From Hoeflea_A sp965216535 (GTDB lineage Bacteria; Pseudomonadota; Alphaproteobacteria; Rhizobiales; Rhizobiaceae), in assembly GCA_965216535.1 (NCBI GenBank), contig OZ244175.1:372001-436000 (forward strand): a DNA stretch of 64,000 bases, written 5' to 3'. A program made the translations under genes and the position numbers. Shown one piece after another: positions 37,401 through 45,027 of the stretch; the first letter of the stretch is position 1; the number at the start of each line of letters is the position of its first letter. The notes beneath the pieces are model-generated. The model did no database searches. It was not told the origin of the DNA and saw nothing but the letters and a program-made list of their open reading frames with translations.

Positions 37401-37541
37401 ACCTTGAACAGCAGTCCCGCCGAGCGAGTAGTTGATGTTGTAATCAACCACCAGATCCGCCAGGAAGCCGAGATCATCCAATGTGACGGTCTCACTGATG
37501 CCGCCGGCGTTTTCTTTCACCGTTCTGTTGATGTTTGCCAT
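34404..37541 (-). CDS. large secreted protein: Calx-beta, cadherin-like, RTX-like and DUF4214 regions
   Basis: A 1045-residue acidic protein without N-terminal signal, expected to leave through a type I secretion system. Order: Calx-beta-like domain (about 1-110); a mostly helical region of unknown fold (115-300) holding most of the protein's Cys; Asp/Gly-rich repeats TIGTLNTMGGDDTV, LGEDDDLIIIDGG and FGDDDDQAVF (395-480); two cadherin-like repeats ending in TGAAYEEDF and NGPAYEESF (about 640-845); a single RTX-type run (NGDDDIDGGPGTD, near 890); and a C-terminal DUF4214 domain (950-1040). No T1SS ABC gene is in the window. Confidence 0.8.
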   Translation of the reverse strand: MANINRTVKENAGGISETVTLDDLGFLADLVVDYNINYSLGGTAVQGADYSVNITEGVGSATINVTVIQDDIPEQAETIVATVTGFVDYVGPGGDTEYTNINGGLVRGTLIREPISGTITIEILDCFDTTMSSSELIDQAIADATANPDGDRPIIGPQSDCRAIQDYQKDVINDAQRAIKQLRDSTCDPQSEGAQALRDASYHLISRQSAYVRGFDDLLIQGGTATLPAYNIVKSFAHALAWLGFPSLEQQMRENPNVPTTNPGLNFFQGWGSAASGLIEGRFDAFKCEAPNLPNPPIVQPLQVAGSGETFAVAQLADTVFFQYGTDDDGATAGEFPLLNYQKDVDYTTIEVGDPLVDLPAVLFLTQAHEQIDTTPYGDFVLNSGTIGTLNTMGGDDTVISAGQIDQLNTGPGSDQVTLYGNVGTVDLGEDDDLIIIDGGSNSVQAGSGRDTAIIHAGSGSVDFGDDDDQAVFTGQKDRFQIVQDAGEITVTSADGRVSFSLTNVETLIFDDCIVDAVTLAEQPRFSILDIDLFAFNADTEAGDVIAQFQIDPGSGLALEDLTFDFLFLETFFSIEGNQIKASDSFDFAQISVADIPVTVYDSSGEPAPIANFYLLAQTDGANGITDLDLDGTEVSENASENTIVGILQPTGAGPLDVTHYSIVGNQPLFDILGNKLVVAAGADLDFETATQHTVRIAASNGTGAAYEEDFIIQIANMPISDIAMVSGGTVKEGAAADTVVATFEASENPVEPTADVSIVSGGDGQFYLDGNELKVSPGATFDFDDQSNYFITFSATDGNGPAYEESFDIFVENVGPILGTPDEDVLDGTEFNDDIQALESDDVINASNGDDDIDGGPGTDTVIYARGRNQITHDWMNDGTIVVSRTALGEGTDTLTNVERIDLDDGSLLYDVDTPNLGFGYRIYQASFDRTPDEGGALFWIGVLDDLDNQGWSEYDKEQFLASQFIQSDEFKDLFGANPTNEEYIDAMYQNVLDRLPDQGGYDFWVGGMVNDGLTREDILIAFTKSDENVDRTAPDLDDGVWVV

Positions 37542-37758
37542 CCGAAGACTGCCCCTCCCGCTTGGATGTTAGACGGCATAGTAACGGCAGTGGCGATCTG
37601 CACAATGCCTGTTTTCGACTAGGTGGTTGTATTTGCGGCAAAAATAACCCTGGCGTGTCGTGGGCAGCAATTGCGATATCGCGGTTTCCTGTCACCCGAT
37701 CGGTGTACAGACCGGATGCCGACCACTTAGTATGGACGGAACAGGAGGATTGGTCGGA

Positions 37759-38544
37759 ATGCAGATAAGTAAGCAGGACTTCGAACGCAGGGCAAAGCGG
37801 GAGATGGGTGAAAACCTATCGCGCCAGGACTTCAATATCCGCCAGCAGTTGACCATTGCGGCCAGGATGATGGCGCTGGAAGGCCACGGCTCGGGCGTGG
37901 CAGGGCAACTTACCGCAAGAGGTGAAGAGGCTGGGACCTACTGGACTCTGCGGCTGGGTTACGGGTTCGAGGAAGCCACTCCGGATCTGTTCCTGCTGGT
38001 CGACGATGATCTCAAGACACTCGACGGCGAGGGACGTCCCAATCCGGCGACACGTTTCCACACCTGGGTCTATCGGGCGCGGCCCGACCTGAATGCCATC
38101 TTCCACGCACACCCGCCGCATCTTTCAGCGCTCTCCATGCTGGAAACACCATTGGTGGTGGCGCATATGGATCAAACACCGTTTTTCGAAAACTGCGCCT
38201 TTCTGGCGGAATGGCCGGGTCTTCCCATTGCTGACGAGGAAGGGCGGATTATTTCCGAAGCACTGGGTGACAGCATGACAATCCTGTTGGCCCATCATGG
38301 CTACCTGGCCGGAGGCAAATCCGTGGCCGAGGCCACCTGCTACAGCATCTTTCTGGAACGCGCCGCCGCGATGCAGCTTCGCGCGTCGGCCGTTGGAAAA
38401 GTGAAGCCGGTGGATCCGGCGCTGGCCCGGGAATCCCGCGATTTCCTCAACTCACCGCTGGTCGTCGATACGACCTTCGCCTACTTCGCCCGCAAGGTTA
38501 TTGCCGCTGGCGGTGCGGACATATTGGACGATGCGCGGTCTTGA
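37759..38544 (+). CDS. class II aldolase/adducin family protein
   Basis: A 261-residue zinc-dependent aldolase-fold protein. The metal-binding histidines are visible in FHAHPPHLSAL and LAHHGYLAGG, and the N-terminus carries GHGSGVAGQLTAR, the family's substrate loop. Members cleave fuculose- or ribulose-phosphate or decarboxylate sugar acids; many are uncharacterised. Start at 37759 is supported by AGGAGG about ten bases upstream (37743-37748), in preference to 37660. It is divergent from the secreted-protein gene and has no aldolase-pathway neighbours. Confidence 0.82.
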   Translation: MQISKQDFERRAKREMGENLSRQDFNIRQQLTIAARMMALEGHGSGVAGQLTARGEEAGTYWTLRLGYGFEEATPDLFLLVDDDLKTLDGEGRPNPATRFHTWVYRARPDLNAIFHAHPPHLSALSMLETPLVVAHMDQTPFFENCAFLAEWPGLPIADEEGRIISEALGDSMTILLAHHGYLAGGKSVAEATCYSIFLERAAAMQLRASAVGKVKPVDPALARESRDFLNSPLVVDTTFAYFARKVIAAGGADILDDARS

Positions 38545-38553
38545 TGGTGGCCG

Positions 38554-39405
38554 TCAGGAATAGGACTCGATCAGCGCCGTGACCTCGGCATCGCGTGCCT
38601 TCTTGCTGGATCCGCCGATGACAACGACGATCAGCCGCTTGCCGCCGCGGTTGGCGGTTGCCACGAGATTGAATCCGGACGCGCGAATATAGCCGGTCTT
38701 CATGCCGTCGACACCGCGCACGGTGCCCAGAAGCTGGTTGGTCGCCTTGAAGGTGCGGCCGTTATAGGTGAAGGTCCGGGCGCGGAAATAGGATGAGTAG
38801 CGGGGAAATCGCGTTTTGAGCAGGCGCGCCAGTTTCGCCATGTCGCGTGCCGTCGTGACGTTTCCGGGATCCGGCAGTCCGGTGGCATTTCCGAAACGGG
38901 TGCGCGACAAGCCAAGCGCGCGCGCCTTGTTCGACATGCGTGCCGCGAATGCGGCTTCCGAACCCGACAGCCGTTCGGCGACGACCACCGCGACGTCGTT
39001 GGCCGACTTGACCGCAAGCGCCCGGATCGCATCGCGTACCGTGATGGTGCTTCCCGCTTCAAGGCCGATGCGCGTGGGCGGCTGGGACGCCGCTTCGGCG
39101 GAAACCGTCAGCGGCGTGTTGAGCGACAGCTTTTTCGTCTTCACCGCCTCGAACAGGATGTAGAGCGTCATCATCTTGGTGAGTGACGCCGGGTGGCGTG
39201 GCGCGTCGGCGTTTTCAGCAAACAGCACCCGGCCCGAGCGGGCGTCCACGACCAGTGCGGACTTGCCCCGGGTGATCGGTTCCTTCGGCGCATAGGCGGT
39301 CGCCACAACCGACATCGGGTTGGTTATGCCCGACTGGCAACCGGTCAGCACGACGGCCGCCAAAAAGGCGACAATGGCTGTCTTCATGCTGAATCTGCGA
39401 CCCAT
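38554..39405 (-). CDS. D-alanyl-D-alanine carboxypeptidase (S11), predicted lipoprotein
   Basis: A 283-residue serine DD-peptidase that trims peptidoglycan stem peptides. All three active-site motifs are present: SxxK as SLTK (about 74-77), SxN as SAN (near 134) and KTG (near 241). It is shorter than PBP5 (about 400), lacking the C-terminal domain. The leader ends in a lipobox, LTGC at Cys23 (AAVVLTGCQSG), so it is probably an inner- or outer-membrane lipoprotein, unusual for this family. A GGGGGG ribosome site before 39405 supports this start. It is divergent from marR. Confidence 0.85.
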   Translation of the reverse strand: MGRRFSMKTAIVAFLAAVVLTGCQSGITNPMSVVATAYAPKEPITRGKSALVVDARSGRVLFAENADAPRHPASLTKMMTLYILFEAVKTKKLSLNTPLTVSAEAASQPPTRIGLEAGSTITVRDAIRALAVKSANDVAVVVAERLSGSEAAFAARMSNKARALGLSRTRFGNATGLPDPGNVTTARDMAKLARLLKTRFPRYSSYFRARTFTYNGRTFKATNQLLGTVRGVDGMKTGYIRASGFNLVATANRGGKRLIVVVIGGSSKKARDAEVTALIESYS

Positions 39406-39526
39406 GCAACCCCCCGCATCGAAATCGGCGGCATAATTGGTGTTTCGGGGCGAAGTTGCAAGGGCGGTCTATGCCGGAAACCGGAGCGCAGACCGACAAT
39501 TTCGCTCGCTGTTGCTTTTCGACAAT

Positions 39527-39559
39527 TCAGGACCGGTTCTCGAATGCAGCGTCCAGGAA
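39527..39559 (-). pseudogene. short relic of an Lrp/AsnC-family 3' coding end
   Basis: Read on the minus strand this stretch encodes LDAAFENRS-stop, almost identical to the C-terminus (LGAAFENRS-stop) of the intact Lrp gene at 48024. Eighteen bases are identical, and the differences in the next codons are mostly third-position changes (GCC/GCT, GCG/GCA). Upstream in the same frame there is no recognisable Lrp domain. The pattern suggests the decayed tail of a related regulator left in this intergenic region. Confidence 0.45.
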
Positions 39560-39597
39560 CGAAGCCTGTGCGTGGCACCGACATAGCCGATTGCTTT

Positions 39598-39634
39598 CAA
39601 GTATCTTGCAGAAAAGCTAAATGAAAGGTAAATT
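39598..39634 (+). promoter_or_regulatory. candidate marR promoter with overlapping dyad
   Basis: TTGCAG (39606-39611) and TAAATT (39629-39634) are separated by 17 bp, a reasonable sigma-70-type promoter for the marR operon, with transcription expected to start near 39641. The small dyad CAAG-TAT-CTTG (39598-39608) covers the -35 edge and could be the MarR operator. The symmetry is short, so this is tentative. Confidence 0.45.
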
Positions 39635-39661
39635 GGGTTAGATCTGCTGAAAGGACGTCGC

Positions 39662-40297
39662 TTGACACAGAATTCCAACTTGCCTGAAGGGGGGCTCGGT
39701 CGAGGTCCTGAGTTCGATATCGTGGGCCGGGGCATTGCCCAGTGGCAGCGAGAAAGGCCGGACATTGATTGTTCGGGCAAGGCAATCGTCGGCCGCATTC
39801 TGCGTCTTCAGGACGTGATCTTAAGGGCGGTGAACGATGCTTTGGCTCCTCATGGTCTGCGCTATCCGGCCTATGCCGTTCTCGCCACTCTGCGAGCGAG
39901 CGGAGCGCCCTTCCGAATGTCACCCTCAAGGCTCAACCAGACGCTCTTGCTGTCGTCCGGTGGCGTTTCGAACCTGTTGACCAGGCTGGAGCAGTCGGGC
40001 TGGATCCGCCGCCACGCCGATCAGGTTGATGGACGTGCGGTCATTGTGGAACTCACCGACGAAGGGCGCGTTCTGGTCGATAGAGCGATGCCGGATCATG
40101 CGGCGGTCGAACGGGCGCTGGTGGCGATGTTCGATGCCGGTGAACAGAGCGACATGGCATCCCTGCTCAGCCGCATGATGGTCTATGGCGGCTCGGCCGC
40201 GGTAGCGCCCGGTTCGCAGCCTGCCCAGGCGATTGCACTTTCATCGGAGGGCCCGGATCTCGCCGGGTCGCCCAACGAACAAACGAACCAAACATAA
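39662..40297 (+). CDS. MarR family transcriptional regulator
   Basis: A 211-residue winged-helix regulator. The MarR core (about 45-160) contains LRYPAYAVLATLRASG, SPSRLNQTLLLSSGGVSNLLTRLEQSGWIRR and the wing DGRAVIVELTDEGRVLVDRA. A 40-residue N-terminal and 40-residue C-terminal extension are atypical. The gene starts with TTG at 39662, supported by AAAGGA (39650-39655) eight bases upstream; no ATG fits. It lies 21 bp before the ABC-importer genes in the same direction, so it is probably the local repressor of the imide/amide operon, which includes it. Confidence 0.85.
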   Translation: MTQNSNLPEGGLGRGPEFDIVGRGIAQWQRERPDIDCSGKAIVGRILRLQDVILRAVNDALAPHGLRYPAYAVLATLRASGAPFRMSPSRLNQTLLLSSGGVSNLLTRLEQSGWIRRHADQVDGRAVIVELTDEGRVLVDRAMPDHAAVERALVAMFDAGEQSDMASLLSRMMVYGGSAAVAPGSQPAQAIALSSEGPDLAGSPNEQTNQT

Positions 40298-40318
40298 TCA
40301 ACAGAAGGAGGAGACGAC

Positions 40319-41359
40319 ATGAAACGGACCATAAGGACTCAGTTGGCAGCGGTCGTCGCGGCCAGTGCGATTGCCGCTGCGGCAGCTGTTCCGGCCAGCG
40401 CCGAGGGGGAGCTTGTCATCGCAACCTTTGGCGGTTCCTTTGCTGAAGATACGAAGACTTGCCACGTGGCGGCCTTCGAAAAGGCGACCGGCGCCAAGGC
40501 CATCATAACCCTTGGCAGTTCGGTCGATACGGCCGCGAAAATTCGCGCAACGGCAGGCAGCCCTGAAATTGATGTTGCCTACATGGACATCTCGATCGCC
40601 AAGCAGATCAAGAACGAGGGTCTTCTGGAAACCGTGGATTTCGGCAAGCTTGCCAGCCACGGCGAAGTGGCGCCGCAGGCCTTCGATGCCGACAATCAGT
40701 TTGTCAACTTCATGACTGCCGGTACCGTGATTGCCTATAACCCGGAGATGGTCTCGAAGGCGCCGACCTCATGGGGAGACCTTTTTGATCCGGCCTATTC
40801 CGGCAAGATAGCGCTCGGCGACATTACCGGAACTTCCGGCATGCATTTCCTGATTGCCGTGAACAAGATGAAGGGCGGCAGCCTCAACAATCAGGACGCC
40901 GGCTTTGCTGCAATCGATGAACTGATGCCGAATGTGGTGATGCTCTATACCCAGGCCGACCAGTTGGTGCAGCTCTTCGAGCGCGGCGAGATTGCCATGG
41001 CGCCGTGGTATCCGGACCGTATCGGCTCGGCTGCCGATCAGGGTGTGCCGGTCGCGGTAGCCTATCCGGATGAAGGTGCGGTTGGCATCCGGCCAACCGT
41101 TTCAGTGCCGAAGGGTTCGAAAAACGTCGATTTGGCGATGGCTTTCATTGATGTCCTGCTGTCAGCCGAAGGCCAGAAGTGCTTTGCGGAGAAAAAATAT
41201 GCGGGGCCCGTCAACACCAAGGTCGAATTGAGCGACAAGGTGAAGGCCGTGGTTCCGTTCGGTGAAAGCTATGAAAAGCTCTGGTACCCGGACAGTGATG
41301 CGATTGCAGAATTGCGGCCGGGCTGGACCGAGCGTTGGCAAAAAGAAATCGCGCGCTGA
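40319..41359 (+). CDS. polyamine-type ABC transporter solute-binding protein (PotD-like)
   Basis: A 346-residue periplasmic binding protein of the spermidine/putrescine (PotD) family. The signal peptide (MKRTIRTQ, hydrophobic stretch, ASA-EG) is followed by ELVIATFGGSFAEDTKTCHVAAFEKATGAK, the GTSGMHFL and VQLFERGEIAMAPWYPDR segments, and the terminal WKEIAR-like helix. PotD-family binders also take opines, amino-acid derivatives and other cationic or zwitterionic compounds. The start has GGAGGAG ahead of it. A hairpin after the stop may lower expression of the downstream transport genes relative to this one. Confidence 0.9.
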   Translation: MKRTIRTQLAAVVAASAIAAAAAVPASAEGELVIATFGGSFAEDTKTCHVAAFEKATGAKAIITLGSSVDTAAKIRATAGSPEIDVAYMDISIAKQIKNEGLLETVDFGKLASHGEVAPQAFDADNQFVNFMTAGTVIAYNPEMVSKAPTSWGDLFDPAYSGKIALGDITGTSGMHFLIAVNKMKGGSLNNQDAGFAAIDELMPNVVMLYTQADQLVQLFERGEIAMAPWYPDRIGSAADQGVPVAVAYPDEGAVGIRPTVSVPKGSKNVDLAMAFIDVLLSAEGQKCFAEKKYAGPVNTKVELSDKVKAVVPFGESYEKLWYPDSDAIAELRPGWTERWQKEIAR

Positions 41360-41373
41360 TCGCGACAATTGGG

Positions 41374-41404
41374 AAGGGCGGCGATCAAGCCGCCCTTTGT
41401 CTTC
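41374..41404 (+). terminator. intergenic hairpin with T-rich tail, partial terminator/attenuator
   Basis: AAGGGCGGC (41374-41382) pairs perfectly with GCCGCCCTT (41389-41397) around a six-base loop, followed by TGTCTT. It sits between the binding-protein gene and its ATPase. Such hairpins commonly allow higher levels of the binding protein than of the membrane parts by limiting read-through or protecting the upstream mRNA. Confidence 0.65.
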
Positions 41405-41413
41405 GGGTGTAGA

Positions 41414-42493
41414 ATGGCGACCCTCGACATCTCCGGGCTGACCAAGCGTTTCGACGCATTTCTGGCGGTCGATCAATTCGCGATCAACGTAGAACAGGGA
41501 ACGTTCGTGTCGTTGCTTGGCCCTTCGGGCTGCGGCAAGAGCACGATCCTGAGGATGATCGCTGGGCTGCTCGAACCTGATGCCGGCACAATCCGCATCG
41601 CCGGCGAGGATGTCACCTGGCGACCGATCCACAAGCGCGATATCGGGCTGGTGTTTCAATCCTACGCGCTCTTTCCGCATATGAGCGTCTTCGAAAATGT
41701 TGCCTTCGGGCTCCGTCGGCGTCGTCTCGATTCAGACACCATCCAGAAACGCGTCGGCGAAGCGCTTGAGATGGTGCACCTGTCGGGCCTGGAACGGCGC
41801 CTGCCCAGCGAGCTGTCCGGCGGCCAGCAGCAGCGTGTCGCGTTGGCCCGGGCCATTGCGCCACAGCCGGCTTTGCTGCTGCTCGATGAACCGCTGAGCA
41901 ATCTCGATGCCAAACTGCGCGATGCCATGCGGTTTGAAGTGCGCCGGTTGCAGCAGGAGCTTGGCATCACCACGGTCTTCGTCACCCATGACCAGGAAGA
42001 GGCGCTGACCATGTCGGACCAGATCTGCGTCTTGTCACAGGGCGTGTTGCAACAGCTGGGCACTCCGCGCGAGATCTACGACGACCCGCAGACACCATTC
42101 GTGGCTGAGTTCTTTGGCCGATCGAACGGTTTCGACGGAACCATTGCCAGCGTCGGTGAAAAAGCCACGGTTGCGCTGTCCGAGAACCTGCTGCTGGAAA
42201 CCGCCCGCCTGCCGCAGGGCGCAAAAGTCGGCGACAAGGTCCGGGTAACGATCCGTCAGGAAAGCCTCAAAGTTTCGGCGCCTGAGCCGAACGGAAACCA
42301 CGCGGCACTGCAAGGCAGCCTTGAGATTGTGTCGTTTGCGGGCTCCACGGTGCAGTTCCTGGTTCGCCTGGCGGACGGGATCGAGCTGAACGCCGAGACA
42401 CCCGTCAGCAGAGGCCATGATCTGCCGCCGAAGGGCGGTATTGTCGACGTGTCGCTGATGCCCGACGATGTGATCGTGATGGCAAGTCCATGA
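41414..42493 (+). CDS. polyamine-type ABC transporter ATP-binding protein (PotA-like)
   Basis: A 359-residue ATPase of the PotA group. Motifs: Walker A GPSGCGKST (about 38-46), Q-loop VFQSYALFPHMSV, signature LSGGQQQR, Walker B LLLLDEPLSNLD, H-loop VTHDQEEA, then the C-terminal TOBE domain (about 280-355). The ATG at 41414 begins the standard domain; the earlier frame is a spurious extension. It overlaps the first permease by four bases (42490-42493). Confidence 0.92.
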   Translation: MATLDISGLTKRFDAFLAVDQFAINVEQGTFVSLLGPSGCGKSTILRMIAGLLEPDAGTIRIAGEDVTWRPIHKRDIGLVFQSYALFPHMSVFENVAFGLRRRRLDSDTIQKRVGEALEMVHLSGLERRLPSELSGGQQQRVALARAIAPQPALLLLDEPLSNLDAKLRDAMRFEVRRLQQELGITTVFVTHDQEEALTMSDQICVLSQGVLQQLGTPREIYDDPQTPFVAEFFGRSNGFDGTIASVGEKATVALSENLLLETARLPQGAKVGDKVRVTIRQESLKVSAPEPNGNHAALQGSLEIVSFAGSTVQFLVRLADGIELNAETPVSRGHDLPPKGGIVDVSLMPDDVIVMASP

Positions 42494-43356
42494 AACGCGG
42501 ACTGATTGCCTGGTTCGACCGCACCGGTTTCGGTCTTTTGTCGCCCTCGGTGCTGATGCTTCTCGCTGTCTTCGTGGCGCCGCTCCTGTTTCTGGTGCCA
42601 ACCAGCCTGCATCCCTACGTTCCGGGCAAAGGCATCGGCACGACATGGACGCTCAGCAATTACACCGACATTCTGGGTGACGGGTTTTATCTCGAGATCA
42701 TCGGGCGCACGCTGGCCTTGGGGCTGATCGTTGTGCTGGCGACAGCGCTCATCGGCTATCCGCTGGCTTATTTCCTGGCCCGTACACGATCCCGGTTGCG
42801 CCCCTGGTTGATCATCATGGTCGTCTTTCCGCTGCTTCTGAACATGGTTGTGCGGTCGTTTGGCTGGATCGTGCTGTTGGCCAATCACGGGCTGATCAAT
42901 GACTGGCTGCGTGCCATGGAAATCATCGAAAGACCAATCAAGCTCCTGTTCAATTTCAGTGGCCTCCTGATCGGGCTGACGCACATCTTCCTGCCTTTCA
43001 TGACCCTGGTGCTGATCGGGACCATTCAGAACATCTCCCGCGATGTCGAAGACGCGGCAGCAACACTCGGCGCGACCAAGAGTGAGGTCTTTCTCAAAGT
43101 CACGCTGCCGCTCAGCCTCCCGGGTCTGCTATCGGGTGCGATCCTTGTTTTTGTGCTGACCATCAGCGCACTGGTGACGCCGCGCCTTCTTGGCGGGCCG
43201 ACCTATCAGGTGATGTCGACGCTGATATTCGACGAGTTCCTGAAAGTTCTCAACTGGCCGCGTGGGGCAGCCATGGCCTTTATCCTCACGGCCATCGTTC
43301 TTGTTCTCGTCTGGGCATCAGGCCACCTGGCCCGCAGGCTGTCGACGTTCCGATGA
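42490..43356 (+). CDS. polyamine-type ABC permease 1 (PotB-like)
   Basis: A 288-residue inner-membrane permease with six predicted helices. The N-terminal helix (LLSPSVLMLLAVFVAPLLFL) is typical of PotB, and the EAA-type coupling loop reads EDAAATLGATKSEVFLKVTLPLSLPG (about 184-209). It pairs with the second permease (ATGA overlap) to form the channel. Confidence 0.9.
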   Translation: MKRGLIAWFDRTGFGLLSPSVLMLLAVFVAPLLFLVPTSLHPYVPGKGIGTTWTLSNYTDILGDGFYLEIIGRTLALGLIVVLATALIGYPLAYFLARTRSRLRPWLIIMVVFPLLLNMVVRSFGWIVLLANHGLINDWLRAMEIIERPIKLLFNFSGLLIGLTHIFLPFMTLVLIGTIQNISRDVEDAAATLGATKSEVFLKVTLPLSLPGLLSGAILVFVLTISALVTPRLLGGPTYQVMSTLIFDEFLKVLNWPRGAAMAFILTAIVLVLVWASGHLARRLSTFR

Positions 43357-44171
43357 GTGGTCGCCCGCCCCTTCGCTATCGCCTTTCCAGACTGATCGGC
43401 GGCAATGCCCTGCCGCTCTATGCAGTGCTGGCGCTGGCCTTTCTGCAGGCGCCGGTGGTCATTGTCGTATTGGCGTCTTTCACCACCAAGTCCTATCTCA
43501 CCGTTCCGCCGGTGGGCTTCACGCTCGACTGGTATTGGCGCGTTCTGGGTGACGGTTCCTATATCGACGCCATCCTGTTCAGTCTGACCCTTGCGCTGAC
43601 CGCCACGGTTGTTTCGCTCACTCTCGGGACGGCCGCGGCCTATGCGTTGATCCGGCGCAAAGTGCCCGGCTCCGAAGCAATTTCTGCGGCGCTGATGGCA
43701 CCCCTGGTCTTTCCCGCCGTGGTCGTCGCCGTCGCCCTGTTGCAGTATTATACGCTGACAGGGGTGCGCGGCTCCTTCGGGGCTGTGGCCGCAGCGCATG
43801 TACTGATTACGCTGCCTTATGTGGTGCGTTCTGTCCTGGCCAGCCTTGCCGGCTCTGATCCGTCGCTGGAAGAAGCGGCACGCACGCTCGGCGCCGACCC
43901 TTGGACCGCATTTCGTTTGACGACACTGCCCCTCATCAAACCCGGGCTGGTGGCCGGCGGGATCTTTTCCTTCATCGTGTCCTTCGACAATGTTCCGGTC
44001 TCGATATTCCTGGTCAGTGTTCGCCAGACAACGCTGCCGGTAAAAATCTTTACCGCCGTCGAGCATGGGATCGACCCCGGTATCGCGGCAGTTTCAACCA
44101 TGTTAATCATTGTCACCGGTCTTTGTTTGGTGATCGCCGAGCGCTGGGTCGGATTCCACCGATTCGCCTGA
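43353..44171 (+). CDS. polyamine-type ABC permease 2 (PotC-like)
   Basis: A 272-residue permease completing the importer. The helices follow the PotC pattern, with coupling loop EEAARTLGADPWTAFRLTTLPLIKPG (about 174-199) and the conserved SFIVSFDNVPVSIFLVS stretch. It overlaps permease 1 and is followed 25 bp later by the CE4-like hydrolase. Confidence 0.9.
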   Translation: MSGRPPLRYRLSRLIGGNALPLYAVLALAFLQAPVVIVVLASFTTKSYLTVPPVGFTLDWYWRVLGDGSYIDAILFSLTLALTATVVSLTLGTAAAYALIRRKVPGSEAISAALMAPLVFPAVVVAVALLQYYTLTGVRGSFGAVAAAHVLITLPYVVRSVLASLAGSDPSLEEAARTLGADPWTAFRLTTLPLIKPGLVAGGIFSFIVSFDNVPVSIFLVSVRQTTLPVKIFTAVEHGIDPGIAAVSTMLIIVTGLCLVIAERWVGFHRFA

Positions 44172-44196
44172 CCTATCGAACGTGGAGTCATCCCAT

Positions 44197-45027
44197 ATGC
44201 CCCTCGCGCCTCAAGGTTTCCCCGTGATGCTCACCTTCGATCTCGATGCCGAAACCATGTGGACGGCACGGGATCCGAAGAACGCGGAACGTCCAGTCGT
44301 GCTCTCCCAGGGCGCCTACGGCTGGAAGGTCGGAACGGGCAGGATCCTCGACCTGCTCGACCGCTATGGCATCAAGGCGACGTTTTTCGTGCCCGGACTG
44401 GTGATCGAACAGCGATGGGGACTCTGTGAGGACATCCTGGCTCGTGGTCATGAAATTGCCCATCACAGTTGGTCGCACCGCTGGATCCTGACGTTGACGC
44501 CCGAGGAAGAGCGCGAAGAAATGGAGCGCGGTATCGAGATCATAACGCGGCTGACCGGCAACAAACCGGCCGGATGGCGTTCTCCGGCAGCCGAGTTCAG
44601 CCCGATTACCATGTCGCTGCTGCTGGAACACGGCTTTCGCTATTCCACGAATTTTTTCGATGACGATTCACCTTATCTGCATTGGGTGGATGGCAACCGG
44701 ACAGATCTGGTGGAGTTTCCCTTTGCCTGGGTGCTCGATGACGCGCCCTTTTTTCAGTACTCGATAACGCTCCCTGGGCGCACCCTGCAGGCGCCGTCAG
44801 CGGTGGCAGAAGCGTGGTGCGCCGAATTCGATACGCTTTATGCGGAGGACCGTGCCTTCACACTGGCAATGCACCCGCAACTGATCGGACGAGGTTCACG
44901 GCTGGTCGCGTTAAAGCGCCTGATCGAGCATATTCAAAGCCATGACAATGTCTGGTTTGCCCGTTGCGACGAGGTGGCGGAAGCAATCCGTCCGGCGCTC
45001 GAGGCAGCGTCGGGGGGCGGCCGATGA
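44197..45027 (+). CDS. CE4-fold hydrolase (PuuE/cyclic-imidase-like polysaccharide deacetylase family)
   Basis: A 276-residue NodB-homology protein without export signal, hence cytoplasmic. Metal-binding Asp17 lies in LTFDLDAE and the His pair is H90/H94 in GHEIAHHSWSHR; RSPAAEFSP and the C-terminal LAMHPQLIGRG correspond to later motifs. Cytoplasmic CE4 relatives include PuuE allantoinase, H. pylori PgdA-like proteins and Pseudomonas cyclic imidase. With an amidase and two SDRs downstream, opening of a cyclic imide, hydantoin or similar ring is a reasonable guess. Start chosen for the GGAG site nine bases upstream. Confidence 0.82.
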   Translation: MPLAPQGFPVMLTFDLDAETMWTARDPKNAERPVVLSQGAYGWKVGTGRILDLLDRYGIKATFFVPGLVIEQRWGLCEDILARGHEIAHHSWSHRWILTLTPEEEREEMERGIEIITRLTGNKPAGWRSPAAEFSPITMSLLLEHGFRYSTNFFDDDSPYLHWVDGNRTDLVEFPFAWVLDDAPFFQYSITLPGRTLQAPSAVAEAWCAEFDTLYAEDRAFTLAMHPQLIGRGSRLVALKRLIEHIQSHDNVWFARCDEVAEAIRPALEAASGGGR

